Shown piece after piece: positions 34,339 through 46,265 of a stretch of DNA of 64,000 nt (the first letter of the stretch is position 1; each line of letters opens with the position of its first letter). The stretch comes from Mycobacterium hubeiense (GTDB lineage Bacteria; Actinomycetota; Actinomycetes; Mycobacteriales; Mycobacteriaceae): contig NZ_PIZU01000006.1 in the NCBI RefSeq assembly GCF_002838065.1, positions 100,348 to 164,347 on the forward strand, given 5' to 3'. Position numbers and translations under genes: made by a program. Below the pieces are notes generated by a model. It did no database searches. It was given only the letters and a program-made list of their open reading frames with translations, and was not told the DNA's origin.

Positions 34339-35466
34339 CTAGCTCCCGACGGTGAGGCCGACCTTCTGGAACTCCTTGAGATCGCAGTAGCCGGCCTTGG
34401 CCATCGACCGGCGCAGCCCGCCGACCAGGTTCAGCGAACCGAACGGATCGTCCGACGGGCCGTTGAGAACTTGCTGCAGCGGCGGGCGCTCGCCGATCGC
34501 CACCTGCAAAAGCGCGCCGCGCGGCAGCGACGGGTGCGCGGCCGCGGCGGGCCAGAACCAGCCGTCGCCCAGCGCCTCGGCCGCGATCGCCAGCGGGGTG
34601 CCCAGCACCACCGCGTCAGCGCCGCAGGCGATGGCCTTGGCCAGCTCACCGGAGGTGTGGATGTCGCCGTCGGCGAGCACATGTACGTATCGCCCGCCGG
34701 TCTCGTCGAGGTATTCGCGACGGGCCGCGGCGGCATCGGCGATCGCGGTGGCCATCGGCACGCTGATGCCCAGCACCTCATCGGACGTCGTCACCCCGGC
34801 CGTCGACCCGTAGCCCACGATCACGCCCGCCGCGCCGGTGCGCATCAGGTGCAGGGCGGTGCGATGGTCCAGCACGCCGCCGGCCACCACCGGCACGTCC
34901 AGTTCGGCGATGAACGTCTTGAGGTTCAGCGGCTCACCATCATTGGCGACCCGCTCCGCGGAGACGATGGTGCCCTGGATGACGAGCAGGTCGATGCCGG
35001 CGGCGATCAGCGACGGCGTCAGTGTCCGCGCGTTCTGCGGGCTGACCCGCACGGCCGTCGTCACCCCGGCTTCCCGGATCCGCGCCACCGCGGCGCCCAG
35101 CAGGTCGGGATCCAGTGGCGCCGAATGCAATTGCTGCAGCAGGCGGATCGCCGCAGACGGTTCGGGCTCCTTCTCGGCAGCCTCGATGATCTGGTGGATC
35201 TTCTCCTCGACGTCGGCGTGGCGGCCGATCAGCCCCTCGCCGTTGAGCACACCCAGCCCGCCCTGGCGGCCCAGCTCGATGGCGAACTCCGGTGAGACCA
35301 GGGCATCGGTGGGGTGCGACACCACCGGAATCTCGAAGCGATACGCGTCGATCTGCCAGGCCGTCGACACGTCCTGCGACGACCGGGTGCGCCGCGACGG
35401 CACGATATTGATGTCAGCGAGTTCGTAAGTGCGACGGGCGGTTCGGCCCATGCCAATTTCGACCAT
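34339..35466 (-). CDS. guaB3: GuaB3, IMPDH-family protein without the catalytic cysteine
   Basis: This 375-residue TIM-barrel protein begins MVEIGMGRTARRTYELADIN and matches Rv3410c in length when started at ATG 35466; ATG 35475 is an alternative. It has no CBS domains. The loop equivalent to the GSICTT active site of IMP dehydrogenase reads VIVGYGSTAGVTTSDEV, so no nucleophilic cysteine is present. It is therefore unlikely to be an ordinary IMP dehydrogenase or GMP reductase. It lies 23 bp downstream of guaB2 and is probably co-transcribed. Confidence 0.92.
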   Translation of the reverse strand: MVEIGMGRTARRTYELADINIVPSRRTRSSQDVSTAWQIDAYRFEIPVVSHPTDALVSPEFAIELGRQGGLGVLNGEGLIGRHADVEEKIHQIIEAAEKEPEPSAAIRLLQQLHSAPLDPDLLGAAVARIREAGVTTAVRVSPQNARTLTPSLIAAGIDLLVIQGTIVSAERVANDGEPLNLKTFIAELDVPVVAGGVLDHRTALHLMRTGAAGVIVGYGSTAGVTTSDEVLGISVPMATAIADAAAARREYLDETGGRYVHVLADGDIHTSGELAKAIACGADAVVLGTPLAIAAEALGDGWFWPAAAAHPSLPRGALLQVAIGERPPLQQVLNGPSDDPFGSLNLVGGLRRSMAKAGYCDLKEFQKVGLTVGS

Positions 35467-35489
35467 GTCACGCATGACCGCTCTCCCCC

Positions 35490-37085
<1,596 letters not shown>

Positions 37086-37164
37086 TCACCTCGCCGCTTC
37101 GGTGGCACGCGGGCGGCGGCGATCGGCTGGCGCGATACCAGTGCCGCTGCGTAATGTGGGACAC

Positions 37165-37569
37165 GTGCGAGACCACCTACCACCTGGTTTGCCACCCGAT
37201 CCGTTCGCCGACGACCCATGCGACCCGTCGGCGGCGCTTGACGCCCTCGAACCGGGCCAGCCGCTGGATCCGCAGGAGCGCACCGCGGTCGAGGCCGACC
37301 TCGCCGACCTTGCGGTCTACGAGGCCCTGTTGGCACACAAAGGTATTCGTGGCCTGGTGGTGTGCTGCGACGAATGTCAGCAGGACCACTACCACGACTG
37401 GGACATGTTGCGCGCCAACCTGCTGCAGCTGCTCGTCGACGGCACCGTGCGCCCGCATGAGCCCGCCTATGACCCGGAACCCGACGCCTATGTGACGTGG
37501 GATTACTGCCGGGGATACGCCGACGCCTCGCTCAACGAAGCGACGTCGGATTCCGACGGCTACCGCTGA
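37165..37569 (+). CDS. DUF5319 conserved actinobacterial protein (Rv3412-like)
   Basis: This 134-residue acidic protein begins (GTG 37165) [20 protein letters not shown]. It contains the conserved segment [20 protein letters not shown], with a CC-x2-C motif that might bind metal. It ends [21 protein letters not shown] 37156 is an in-frame alternative. It is divergent from guaB2 and overlaps rsdA tail-to-tail by 10 bp. The function is unknown, but the position between guaB2 and rsdA is conserved in mycobacteria. Confidence 0.9.
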   Translation: MRDHLPPGLPPDPFADDPCDPSAALDALEPGQPLDPQERTAVEADLADLAVYEALLAHKGIRGLVVCCDECQQDHYHDWDMLRANLLQLLVDGTVRPHEPAYDPEPDAYVTWDYCRGYADASLNEATSDSDGYR

Positions 37570-38750
37570 GGCTTTCCGCCCTTATCAGCCCCATCGCCGC
37601 CCAGGTCCAACTCGGGCAGCTCGAACACCGGCGTCGTCGTCACGGGGATCTCGGCTGGATCCTCGTCGCCACCGCGACCACCTGAGTCGTCGCCGCGTCC
37701 TTGCTGGGGCCCCTGTTGGTCACCCTGCCCGCGGCCCGACTGGTCGTCCACGACACCCGAATCGCCACCGCCCGGCTCCTGCGTCGGGGGCTCTTGAGTT
37801 GGGGGCTTTTGGGCCGGCAATTCGACGGCAGGCTCCTCCGGCTCCGGGCTGACGACGGTCGTCGTCGTCGTAGTCGGCGGTTCTGGCTCTGGATCGGGCT
37901 TTGGTTCCTCGGAGGGCTCCTCGGAGGGCTCCTCGGTGGGCTCCTCGGAGGGCGAGGGCTTTGGCTCCTCGGAGGGCTCCTCGGATGGCTCCTCGGATGG
38001 GGAGGGCGACGTGCTCGTCGTGGTGGTCTCCGACGTTGTCGTGGACGGCGTGGTCGACGTTGCCGAGTCGACGATCGCGGGCAGCGGACTATCCGGGTTG
38101 TCGACCGGCGGCAGGGGCAGCACCGGCGGCGGCGCGTCCGGCGGCACCGTCGCAGCCGGATTGCGGGTTTCCACCTTCACCGACAGCTGCTGCCACTTCT
38201 CGACGAGCTCCTGTTTGCGCTCGGTGTCGTCAACCGTGGCGACCGTGGTGGTGATGGCCTGCAACTTGTCCTGGGCGGCGGCCCACTGGCCCTGGTCGAT
38301 CAGCTGCTGCACCTCGGCCAGCTCGGTCTGCGCCGCGAGCACCACCTGATCGTCGCGGGTGGCTTGCTTCTCGCCGAACAGCATGGTGTGCAGCCCGTAG
38401 AGCGGGTCGCCCGGGCCCGCGCCGTAGACCACGGCGCCAAATCCGCCGAGGCACAACAGCGCAGCGGCAACCGATCCGACGATCGCCATCGACATCCGCG
38501 TGCGATGCCGGGAGGCGAGCGCACGCTGTAACGCCACCGACGCGTCGTGGCGCGTCAGCACCGCGGTGATCGGCGGATCGCGCACCTCGTCACGCCATCC
38601 GGCCAGCAGGTAGGCCAGTTCCGCCTCGCCGGGATCCGTCGAGTAGACGGGCTGCTCGGTGGCGAGCGCGTCGAGGAAACGATCCGTGCGATTGATCTCG
38701 TTGAGCGACGGATCGCCCCCGTTTGCGCTCCAGCGTCCGAAATCAGGCAT
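37560..38750 (-). CDS. rsdA: RsdA, membrane anti-sigma-D factor
   Basis: This 396-residue protein is the Rv3413c orthologue. The cytosolic N-terminus (about 1-85) contains the SigD-binding segment [20 protein letters not shown]. One membrane span follows near residues 88-110 ([20 protein letters not shown]). The extracytoplasmic part has a helical segment to about 190, then a long low-complexity tail with PSEEP repeats, a Thr-rich stretch and Gly/Gln/Asp-rich sequence. Its start lies within the sigD stop region, so the two genes are coupled. Regulated proteolysis of RsdA releases SigD. Confidence 0.93.
   Translation of the reverse strand: MPDFGRWSANGGDPSLNEINRTDRFLDALATEQPVYSTDPGEAELAYLLAGWRDEVRDPPITAVLTRHDASVALQRALASRHRTRMSMAIVGSVAAALLCLGGFGAVVYGAGPGDPLYGLHTMLFGEKQATRDDQVVLAAQTELAEVQQLIDQGQWAAAQDKLQAITTTVATVDDTERKQELVEKWQQLSVKVETRNPAATVPPDAPPPVLPLPPVDNPDSPLPAIVDSATSTTPSTTTSETTTTSTSPSPSEEPSEEPSEEPKPSPSEEPTEEPSEEPSEEPKPDPEPEPPTTTTTTVVSPEPEEPAVELPAQKPPTQEPPTQEPGGGDSGVVDDQSGRGQGDQQGPQQGRGDDSGGRGGDEDPAEIPVTTTPVFELPELDLGGDGADKGGKPQR
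37908..38010 (-). repeat. In-frame CTCCTCGGAGGG-type repeat encoding SEEP units in RsdA
   Basis: A repeated 12-bp unit (TCGGAGGGCTCC and close variants) occurs about eight times between 37908 and 38010. It encodes tandem [13 protein letters not shown] motifs broken by KP spacers. Such repeats change copy number easily, so length may vary between strains. Confidence 0.8.
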
Positions 38751-39357
38751 GGCCCTGCTCCGTCGCCAAGATCTCGGCCTTCAACCGCGCCAGTGCACGA
38801 TGCTGGGCCACCCGCACAGCGCCGGCGGTGCTGCCGACCGCTTCGGCGGTCTCCTCGGCGCTCATGCCGACGACCACGCGCAGGATCAGGATTTCGCGCT
38901 GCTTCTCGGGCAGCACCGACAGCAGTTTGGCCATCCGCGCCGACGATTCGGACTCCAACGCCATCTGTTCGGGGCCTGCATCGGGCGATAACCGTTCGGG
39001 CAGTGAGTCGGTCGGATCCGCGCGGTTACGGGCGGCCGCCCGATGGGCGTCAGCTACCTTGTGCGCGGCGATGCCATACACAAAGGCCAGGAACGGTCGT
39101 CCCTGATCCTTGTAGCGCGGCAGCGCCGTGATGGCGGCCAAGCAAACCTCCTGCGCGACGTCATCTGCTGAAAGACCGCTTCGTTCCGTCGCTCCGACCC
39201 TGGCTCGGCAGTACCGAACCACGATCGGACGGATGGTCTCCAGCACCTCCCGGAGGGCGTCCCTGTCGCCGGCTACTGCCTCAGCAACGACAGCATCGAG
39301 ACGTTCTCCCGAACTTGTCATCGTGGGCGATATCTCCAGCGTTACGAACGCCGACAC
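38743..39357 (-). CDS. sigD: ECF-type RNA polymerase sigma factor SigD
   Basis: This protein of about 204 residues has sigma region 2 (IVVRYCRARVG, LSADDVAQEVCLAAITAL, RPFLAFVYGIAAHKVADAHR). Region 4 is LPEKQREILILRVVVGMSAE with a helix-turn-helix at STAGAVRVAQHRALARLK. It is the Rv3414c orthologue. GTG 39357 keeps the FVTLEISP segment that I recall in the M. tuberculosis protein. ATG 39321 is the alternative and would give 192 residues. The stop overlaps the rsdA start. Confidence 0.93.
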   Translation of the reverse strand: MSAFVTLEISPTMTSSGERLDAVVAEAVAGDRDALREVLETIRPIVVRYCRARVGATERSGLSADDVAQEVCLAAITALPRYKDQGRPFLAFVYGIAAHKVADAHRAAARNRADPTDSLPERLSPDAGPEQMALESESSARMAKLLSVLPEKQREILILRVVVGMSAEETAEAVGSTAGAVRVAQHRALARLKAEILATEQGHA

Positions 39358-39410
39358 GCGGCGGTGGGTTGCTCAGCTAAACAATAACGATCCGGACGGG
39401 GCGGTCCGGA

Positions 39411-40187
39411 TCAGCGATCAGACCACACGCCACCCCTGCGACGCACTGTATCTGCGCATTTGTCGCGGATGGCGAGCACCTGGGTGGACGAATGGACGGT
39501 GCCGCCGATGCCTACCAGTAGACACGCCAACGCCCACCGCAACGGCACCATTCCCAGCCGGTCGCAGGCCTGCAGTGCGTCGTCGGCAACCTTTCGTGAG
39601 CGGTCGAGCTCGCCGACGCTGCACAGCGCGGCCGCGAGGACCACCTGCGATTTGACGGCGTGACGGGCAGAGCCGAAGTCCTGGGCGAGGTCGACGGCCC
39701 GGTGCGCGTGCCCGACGGCGGTGGTGCCGTCGCCGCGGGCCATCGCGAGCTCGGCGCTCACCCAGGCGAGGCGGATCGGCAGCCGATCCGAGTCCTCGGG
39801 TAGCAGCGCTTGGTCCAGCAGGCGGGCTGACGCCGCGAACCGGCCCACGCCGAGGGCGTCGGCAGCCAGGCCGATCAAAGCGTCCGCCGTCGCCTCCGGG
39901 TCGTCGTTGGCGAGAGCCAGGGCGCGGCCGTCGAAGCCTCGAGCCTTGTGATGCCAGCCGAGCTGGCGGAGGAACGAGGCGTGCGTGCTGTGCGCCAGCG
40001 ACACCAGCCGTCCGGGTTGGAGGCGACGCAGCGTGGCCAGGTCCGCCATCGCGCTGCCGTAGCGTCCCTGCCCGCCGGCGGCAACGGCGCGCAGCCACAC
40101 GTCGTGCGGGGTGGCCGCTGCGGGCAGCGGCCAACGCCCCGGGTCATCCCCGAAGGCGGCGTCTTCCAGCACAGCGGTCACGGGCAT
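39411..40187 (-). CDS. TPR-like helical repeat protein (Rv3415c-like)
   Basis: This 258-residue alanine-rich helical protein has tetratricopeptide-like units such as HHKARGFDGRALALANDDPE, GVGRFAASARLLDQALLPED and GTTAVGHAHRAVDLAQDFGS. It lies between sigD and whiB3 as Rv3415c does in M. tuberculosis. TPR folds mediate protein binding; no partner is evident. It is divergent from whiB3 with a 430-bp gap and precedes sigD by 53 bp, so it may share a transcript with sigD. Confidence 0.85.
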   Translation of the reverse strand: MPVTAVLEDAAFGDDPGRWPLPAAATPHDVWLRAVAAGGQGRYGSAMADLATLRRLQPGRLVSLAHSTHASFLRQLGWHHKARGFDGRALALANDDPEATADALIGLAADALGVGRFAASARLLDQALLPEDSDRLPIRLAWVSAELAMARGDGTTAVGHAHRAVDLAQDFGSARHAVKSQVVLAAALCSVGELDRSRKVADDALQACDRLGMVPLRWALACLLVGIGGTVHSSTQVLAIRDKCADTVRRRGGVWSDR

Positions 40188-40617
40188 CGGATGGCGACGG
40201 TATCAATAACGCGTTAATGTGCGATACCGGCGGGCACGGGTATAAAGCGATGCGAAATCAGCATTGGTTTGGTTAACAATTGGTGCTGCGTACGTTAATT
40301 CGATGTCAACCGGCTGGCAGCGCTGGAAATTGTCGGCGGCGCACTCGCCGGTCACGAGCAGGTCAAACGCGAATCCGGCTGTCGCGGCGGGTGTCTCGTG
40401 AACAGGGTTCCGAGTGCCTAAGCGACGCAAGGATGAACGTGATGTAAATTCTTGAGCTGCTGTTATGGCCTTGAGCACATGCCTCGGCTATTGACGGAAT
40501 TTCGTAAGCCCCCCTAGTTTGTGTGCACGAGTAGTCATCGGCGACTGTGCTCGGATCGGTTCGGTCAACTCACGCATTCCCGCGTTTGCGAAAAGGGTGT
40601 GTAGAGAGGGGTTTCCA
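40188..40617. other. 430-bp divergent regulatory region upstream of whiB3
   Basis: No gene is convincing here. The region is more AT-rich than its surroundings. A good SigA-like promoter for whiB3, TTGACG (40491-40496) and TAGTTT (40515-40520) with an 18-bp spacer, would give a leader of about 90 nt. Near 40240 TATAC-like elements could serve the leftward TPR gene. The long region fits the known complex control of whiB3. Confidence 0.6.
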
Positions 40618-40908
40618 ATGCCACAGCCGCAGCAGCTACCCGGCCCCAACGCTGACATCTGGGATTGGCAGATGCATGGCCTGTGCCGAGGTGTGGATTC
40701 GTCAATGTTCTTTCACCCCGACGGCGAGCGGGGCCGCGCCCGCATGCAGCGCGAGAAGCGGGCCAAGGAGATGTGCCGCGCCTGCCCGGTGATCGCCCAG
40801 TGCCGCTCGCATGCGCTGGCGGTCGGCGAGCCCTACGGCATCTGGGGTGGGTTGAGCGAGTCCGAGCGCGAGCTGTTGTTGAAGCGGGGCATCCGCCGCA
40901 CTGCTTAG
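40618..40908 (+). CDS. whiB3: WhiB3, redox-sensing iron-sulfur transcription factor
   Basis: This 96-residue protein has the four cluster cysteines at 23, 53, 56 and 62 (GLCRG and MCRACPVIAQC), the turn YGIWGGLS, and a basic C-terminus KRGIRRTA. WhiB3 binds a 4Fe-4S cluster, senses NO and oxygen, and controls lipid and redox metabolism together with SigA. ATG 40618 follows AGAGAGGGG by 6 bp. Orthologue of Rv3416. A stem-loop follows the gene. Confidence 0.96.
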   Translation: MPQPQQLPGPNADIWDWQMHGLCRGVDSSMFFHPDGERGRARMQREKRAKEMCRACPVIAQCRSHALAVGEPYGIWGGLSESERELLLKRGIRRTA

Positions 40909-40914
40909 GTCTTT

Positions 40915-40996
40915 CGCCTTGCGCCTTGCGCCTTGCGTCGAGATCGACGCAATGGCTGCGATTCCGCGTCCGCCAGCGACCATTTTGTCGATCTCG
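40915..40996. repeat. CGCCTTG triplet repeat and 17-bp-arm stem-loop after whiB3
   Basis: Three tandem CGCCTTG units (40915-40935) are followed by a palindrome TTGCGTCGA-GA-TCGACGCAA (40933-40952). A longer inverted repeat pairs 40939-40955 with 40980-40996, 15 of 17 bases matching, with a 24-nt loop. It lies right after the whiB3 stop and may terminate its transcript. Confidence 0.65.
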
Positions 40997-41108
40997 CGGT
41001 GCCCTCGCATCGCTGGCAGCTCGCCACCGAATACCAGTAACTGGATCATCGCCACACAGCGCGACGCAGTTGTGTGAGCCTGTCGACCGTCGACAATCAC
41101 TCCTAACT

Positions 41109-41130
41109 GATATAAGCTCAAGCTGATATC
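41109..41130. promoter_or_regulatory. Operator-like repeat before the HigBA pair
   Basis: GATAT (41109-41113) and ATATC (41126-41130) form an inverted repeat around two AGCT copies, ending directly at the toxin GTG. The placement fits the HigA antitoxin site. The transcript may be nearly leaderless. Confidence 0.45.
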
Positions 41131-41553
41131 GTGTGGTGTGTGCGGAAATGGGAGGTCGATCTCACCCTCATTGAAGCCTGGATAGACACCCTCGGCGACG
41201 AGGAGTACGACAACTTGATAGCAGCGCTGGAGCAGTTGGAGGAACACGGCCCAGTAACCCGCCGACCGTTCGTGGACACCCTCGAAGGGTCGAAGCACCC
41301 AAACATGAAGGAGCTTCGTCTACGCCCCACCAAGGCCGGAGCCCACATCCGTGTGCTGTTCGCCTTCGATATCGAAGCCCGGGCGATCATGCTCGTCGCT
41401 GGAGATAAGGCTGGGAATTGGTCCAAGTGGTATGCCAAGCACATTCCCATCGCCGATGACTTGTTCACTGCTCACCAAGAGCGTCTGCTCAAGGAACAAG
41501 ACAAAGCCGCCAAAGACGTGAATCAGAAGACAAGGAAGAGGAAGAAGCGATGA
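41131..41553 (+). CDS. higB: HigB/RelE-superfamily toxin (phage Gp49-like)
   Basis: This 140-residue basic protein has a Gp49/HigB core: AALEQLEEHGPVTRRPFVDT, KELRLRPTKAGAHIRVLFAF and AIMLVAGDKAG. HigB-type toxins cleave mRNA on ribosomes. GTG 41131 is used; GTG 41140 is possible. The lysine-rich tail RLLKEQDKAAKDVNQKTRKR is typical. The stop overlaps the antitoxin ATG, and the toxin comes first, the hallmark order of higBA. Confidence 0.87.
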   Translation: MWCVRKWEVDLTLIEAWIDTLGDEEYDNLIAALEQLEEHGPVTRRPFVDTLEGSKHPNMKELRLRPTKAGAHIRVLFAFDIEARAIMLVAGDKAGNWSKWYAKHIPIADDLFTAHQERLLKEQDKAAKDVNQKTRKRKKR

Positions 41554-41858
41554 CCACACTTGATGACATGCGCCGTCGGCGTCCGGGCAACCGTGCCCGT
41601 ATCGACGCGATCAAGGCTGAGATGGATCGCGAAGTTGCCCGGTATCGCCTCCGTGAACTGCGCGAGGCCGCTGGCTTCACGCAGACCACACTTGCTGCGG
41701 CTATTGGTGTTGGCCAGAATCGTGTCTCCCAGATCGAGCACGGCGAACTAGGCACAAGTCGTGTCGACACTCTCCGCAAGTACGTTGAGGCGACGGGCGG
41801 TGAATTGGAGCTCGCTGTGAAGCGCCCGGACGGTTCACGGGTCCTCCTCAGCCTATAA
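41550..41858 (+). CDS. higA: HigA-type XRE antitoxin
   Basis: This 102-residue protein has an XRE helix-turn-helix (LREAAGFTQTTLAAAIGVGQ, then NRVSQIEHGEL). It ends with the short beta segment GGELELAVKRPDGS, typical of these antitoxins. It should neutralise the upstream toxin and repress the pair. ATG 41550 overlaps the toxin stop (ATGA). The codon mix of the pair is less GC-biased than its neighbours, suggesting horizontal gain. The 190 bp after it (41859-42049) show nothing recognisable. Confidence 0.88.
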   Translation: MTTLDDMRRRRPGNRARIDAIKAEMDREVARYRLRELREAAGFTQTTLAAAIGVGQNRVSQIEHGELGTSRVDTLRKYVEATGGELELAVKRPDGSRVLLSL

Positions 41859-42049
41859 CCGTGTCCCGAGGCCTCGGACTAACACGCAAGCTCCTGGCTG
41901 ATCGCTGAGGATTCAACGCACTTGAGCAGCGAGCGTTCGGCATTCAGCCGGGATGGACTGCGTCACCGCAGGATCGAGCCCGAAAACCTCTGTGGGACTG
42001 ATATTCCCTTCAGCCCGTGATCAACCCGAGAAGACTGCGCAATGGGAGA

Positions 42050-42454
42050 TCAGTTGTTGAAGATCTGGCTGATCTCGTTGCGTTTGTCCGACAGCTGCTT
42101 CTCCATGTAGATGGCGTTGAAGAGTGCGAACGCCAAACACAGGGCAGCGACGACTCGCACCCACGTGGTGGCGCGCATGAAGAACGCGATAGCCGTACCG
42201 GCGGCGACCACACCAACGCCAGTCCAAATCGGGCCTGTGCCGGTTAGCAGGCTGACCGACTGCATCGACATCACAAGCCCGATGGCGACTAGCACACACA
42301 CACCAATTGCGACCGCTGTTCGTTTGCTGATGTTGGATCCGTCCGCTTCGGCCGGCGGCGGCGGCCCGCCCCATGCGGTGCCGTTCCAGTAGATCTTCTT
42401 CCCAGGGTCTGATGGATCGGGATACCAGCCAGGTGCAGGCGACGGTTGGGTCAC
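42050..42454 (-). CDS. DUF2510 membrane protein
   Basis: This 134-residue protein starts at GTG 42454 after a GGAGGT site. Its N-terminal DUF2510 motif is APGWYPDPSDPGKKIYWNGT. Three or so hydrophobic helices follow (VAIGVCVLVAIGLVMSM, WTGVGVVAAGTAIAFFM, VRVVAALCLAFALFNAIYM). The short C-terminal tail is KQLSDKRNEISQIFNN. The function is unknown; DUF2510 often marks actinobacterial surface or signalling proteins. It lies just beyond the groEL1 terminator, so it has its own promoter. Confidence 0.8.
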   Translation of the reverse strand: MTQPSPAPGWYPDPSDPGKKIYWNGTAWGGPPPPAEADGSNISKRTAVAIGVCVLVAIGLVMSMQSVSLLTGTGPIWTGVGVVAAGTAIAFFMRATTWVRVVAALCLAFALFNAIYMEKQLSDKRNEISQIFNN

Positions 42455-42505
42455 GCGGACCTCCATTTGCTGTTTGCGATCGTCGGAGATTAGCAAGCGC
42501 ACGCA

Positions 42506-42544
42506 CGAAAACGCCCCCAGTCCACAAAGATCGGGGGCGTTTCG
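42506..42544 (-). terminator. Rho-independent-like terminator of groES-groEL1
   Basis: CGAAAACGCCCCC (42506-42518) and CGGGGGCGTTTCG (42532-42544) form a 13-bp GC-rich stem, nearly perfect, with a 13-nt loop and a T-rich far end on the minus strand. It lies 35 bp after the groEL1 stop. Confidence 0.75.
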
Positions 42545-42579
42545 CGGTTCAGCGGCTGCCGAGCAGACGCGCGGACTAC

Positions 42580-44208
<1,629 letters not shown>

Positions 44209-44285
44209 CTAAGGGGATGCCGCTAACGCATGCCGCCCCGGACATCACCCGTGGCTACGGGGATCTCCGGGGCGGACACGGGTGC

Positions 44286-44588
44286 TTACTTGTTGACGAC
44301 AGCCAGCACGTCGCGTGCGGACAGGATCAGGTACTCCTCGCCGTTGTACTTGATCTCGGTGCCGCCGTACTTGCTGTAGATGACGGTGTCACCCTCCGAC
44401 ACGTCCAGCGGAATCCGCTTCTCGCCATCCTCGTCCCAGCGGCCGGGGCCGACGGCAACGACGGTGCCTTCCTGCGGCTTCTCCTTGGCGGTGTCGGGAA
44501 TAACCAGACCGGACGCGGTCGTGGTCTCGGCCTCGTTGGCCTGTACGAGGATCTTGTCCTCGAGTGGCTTGATGTTCACGCTCGCCAC
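44286..44588 (-). CDS. groES: GroES co-chaperonin
   Basis: This 100-residue protein begins (GTG 44588) [20 protein letters not shown]. It contains the mobile loop [20 protein letters not shown] and the dome loop [19 protein letters not shown] site precedes the start by about 6 bp. It caps the GroEL rings in the cytosol. Expression is under the CIRCE element upstream. Orthologue of Rv3418c. Confidence 0.97.
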   Translation of the reverse strand: MASVNIKPLEDKILVQANEAETTTASGLVIPDTAKEKPQEGTVVAVGPGRWDEDGEKRIPLDVSEGDTVIYSKYGGTEIKYNGEEYLILSARDVLAVVNK

Positions 44589-44723
44589 GATGGAGCCCTC
44601 CACTAGTTCGGGTATAGGTCCGGGGTCGGTCCCCGGACTGCCGGAATTACCAGGTGTTCGGCATGCGTCCGTGTCCTCGCGCCGTCGTCGCGGGTGCCGG
44701 CGCGGGGGTTGGCCGCCTGCCAC

Positions 44724-44755
44724 CTAGCACTCTATACATGAGAGTGCTAGCACTC
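44724..44755 (-). promoter_or_regulatory. CIRCE element (HrcA operator) with overlapping palindrome
   Basis: CTAGCACTC-N9-GAGTGCTAG at 44724-44750 matches the CIRCE consensus TTAGCACTC-N9-GAGTGCTAA except for the outer base. The right arm also forms a perfect 14-bp palindrome, GAGTGCTAGCACTC (44742-44755), giving a third half-site. It lies about 136 bp upstream of groES and should mediate HrcA heat-shock repression. Confidence 0.92.
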
Positions 44756-44796
44756 AAGGTCACCCCGGTGCGTATGCCCCATGGCGCGGCGTTCCC

Positions 44797-45819
44797 TCAG
44801 GCCACCTGGCTCGCAACGACCGGCAGACCAGGGTCGCTGACGGCGTCCAGCGGTGACGGCGGCGCACCCGCCGCGATCAGGTGCGCGGCGAACGACGCGA
44901 TCATCGCCCCGTTGTCGGTGCACAGCCGCGGCCGCGGAATCCGCAGCGTCAGGCCGGCCGCCTCGCACCGCTGTTCGGCCAGCTCCCGCAGCCGCGAGTT
45001 CGCCGCCACCCCGCCGGCGATCAGCAGCGTCGACACTCCCAGCTCGGTGGCCGCCCGCACCGCCTTCATGGTCAGCACGTCGGCCACGGCTTCCTGGAAG
45101 CCCGCGGCCACATCGGCCTGCGGTGCGGTCGGGTTGCGCTCGACGTAGCGGGCCACCGCGGTTTTCAGCCCGGAGAAGCTGAACGCGTACGGGTCGTCAC
45201 GCGGCCCGGTCATCCCGCGGGGGAACACGATCGCGTCCCGGTCACCTTCGCGGGCCAGGTCGTCGAGCACCTTGCCGCCGGGATAACCGAGCCCGAGCAG
45301 ACGGGCGACCTTGTCGTAGGCCTCCCCCGCCGCGTCGTCGACGGTGCTGCCGAGTTCGACAATCGGCTCGCCCAGCGACCGCACGTGCAGCAGGTGGGTG
45401 TGCCCGCCGGACACCAGCAAGCCCACGCATTCCGGTAGCGGGCCGTGCTCGAAGACATCGGCGGCCAGATGCCCGCCCAGATGATTGACGGCGTAGAACG
45501 GCACCTGCCATGCGGCCGAATACGCTTTGGCCGCAGCCACTCCCACCAGCAAGGCGCCCGCCAGGCCCGGGCCGATGGTGGCCGCCACGACGTCCGGTTT
45601 ACGCACGCCGGCCTTGTCCATGGCTCGGCGCATCGTCGGGCCGAGGGCCTCCAGATGTGCGCGCGACGCGATTTCGGGTACGACGCCGCCGAACCGGGCG
45701 TGCTCGTCGACGCTGGACGCCACCTCGTCGGCCAGCAGCCTGACGGTGCCGTCGGCGGCCAGCTCGGCGATGCCCACGCCGGTCTCGTCGCAGGAGCTTT
45801 CAATGGCCAAGATGATCAT
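44797..45819 (-). CDS. tsaD: TsaD, tRNA N6-threonylcarbamoyladenosine transferase
   Basis: This 340-residue protein of the Kae1/Qri7 family transfers threonylcarbamoyl to A37 of ANN-decoding tRNAs. It has the metal-binding HLGGH motif near residue 113, the ATP-binding VSGGHTHLL, and the C-terminal [10 protein letters not shown]. It works with TsaB and TsaE, encoded just upstream in the same run. The start overlaps the rimI stop by 4 bp. Orthologue of Rv3419c (gcp). Confidence 0.96.
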   Translation of the reverse strand: MIILAIESSCDETGVGIAELAADGTVRLLADEVASSVDEHARFGGVVPEIASRAHLEALGPTMRRAMDKAGVRKPDVVAATIGPGLAGALLVGVAAAKAYSAAWQVPFYAVNHLGGHLAADVFEHGPLPECVGLLVSGGHTHLLHVRSLGEPIVELGSTVDDAAGEAYDKVARLLGLGYPGGKVLDDLAREGDRDAIVFPRGMTGPRDDPYAFSFSGLKTAVARYVERNPTAPQADVAAGFQEAVADVLTMKAVRAATELGVSTLLIAGGVAANSRLRELAEQRCEAAGLTLRIPRPRLCTDNGAMIASFAAHLIAAGAPPSPLDAVSDPGLPVVASQVA

Positions 45820-46265
45820 CGCGGATCTCGTCTCATGGTATAGGCATCGGCGCCGCTGGCTCGGTAATACCGTTTGCGGACACCGACTTTGACAAAACCC
45901 ATGCTCTGATAGAGCGCGATCGCAGCCTCGTTGTCGGTGCGCACTTCGAGGAAGACCACACCGTCGCCGGCGAAGTCGAGCAGGTCGGACAGCATCCGCC
46001 GGCCGATGCCCTGCCCCTGATAGGCGGGGTCGACGCCGATGGTGTGAATCTCATACTCGTACGGCGGTTTTCGGCCCAGCCGCGAGATGCCGGCATAGCC
46101 GACGAGCTTGTCGTCTGCGCGGGCGGCGACGTAGCGGTTGTGCTCGACGGCCAGCTCGGCGTAGAAGGCCCGCGCCGGCCACGGGTCGTCGCCGTCGAAC
46201 AGCTGCTTCTCCAGCTCCGCGCACCGCGCGGCGTCGGCGTTGGTCAACGGCCCGTAGGTGATCAC
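45816..46265 (-). CDS. rimI: RimI-type GNAT N-acetyltransferase
   Basis: This 149-residue protein has the acetyl-CoA motif [16 protein letters not shown] near residues 78-93 and ends in [20 protein letters not shown], typical of RimI. The enzyme acetylates the N-terminus of ribosomal protein S18 and other proteins. GTG 46265 overlaps the tsaB stop (GTGA). A longer reading from 46688 would overlap tsaB and is rejected. Confidence 0.92.
   Translation of the reverse strand: MITYGPLTNADAARCAELEKQLFDGDDPWPARAFYAELAVEHNRYVAARADDKLVGYAGISRLGRKPPYEYEIHTIGVDPAYQGQGIGRRMLSDLLDFAGDGVVFLEVRTDNEAAIALYQSMGFVKVGVRKRYYRASGADAYTMRRDPR

Noticed and set aside
40203..40478. 91-codon leftward frame upstream of whiB3
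   Set aside because: There is no ribosome site or recognisable domain, and it covers an AT-rich promoter region.
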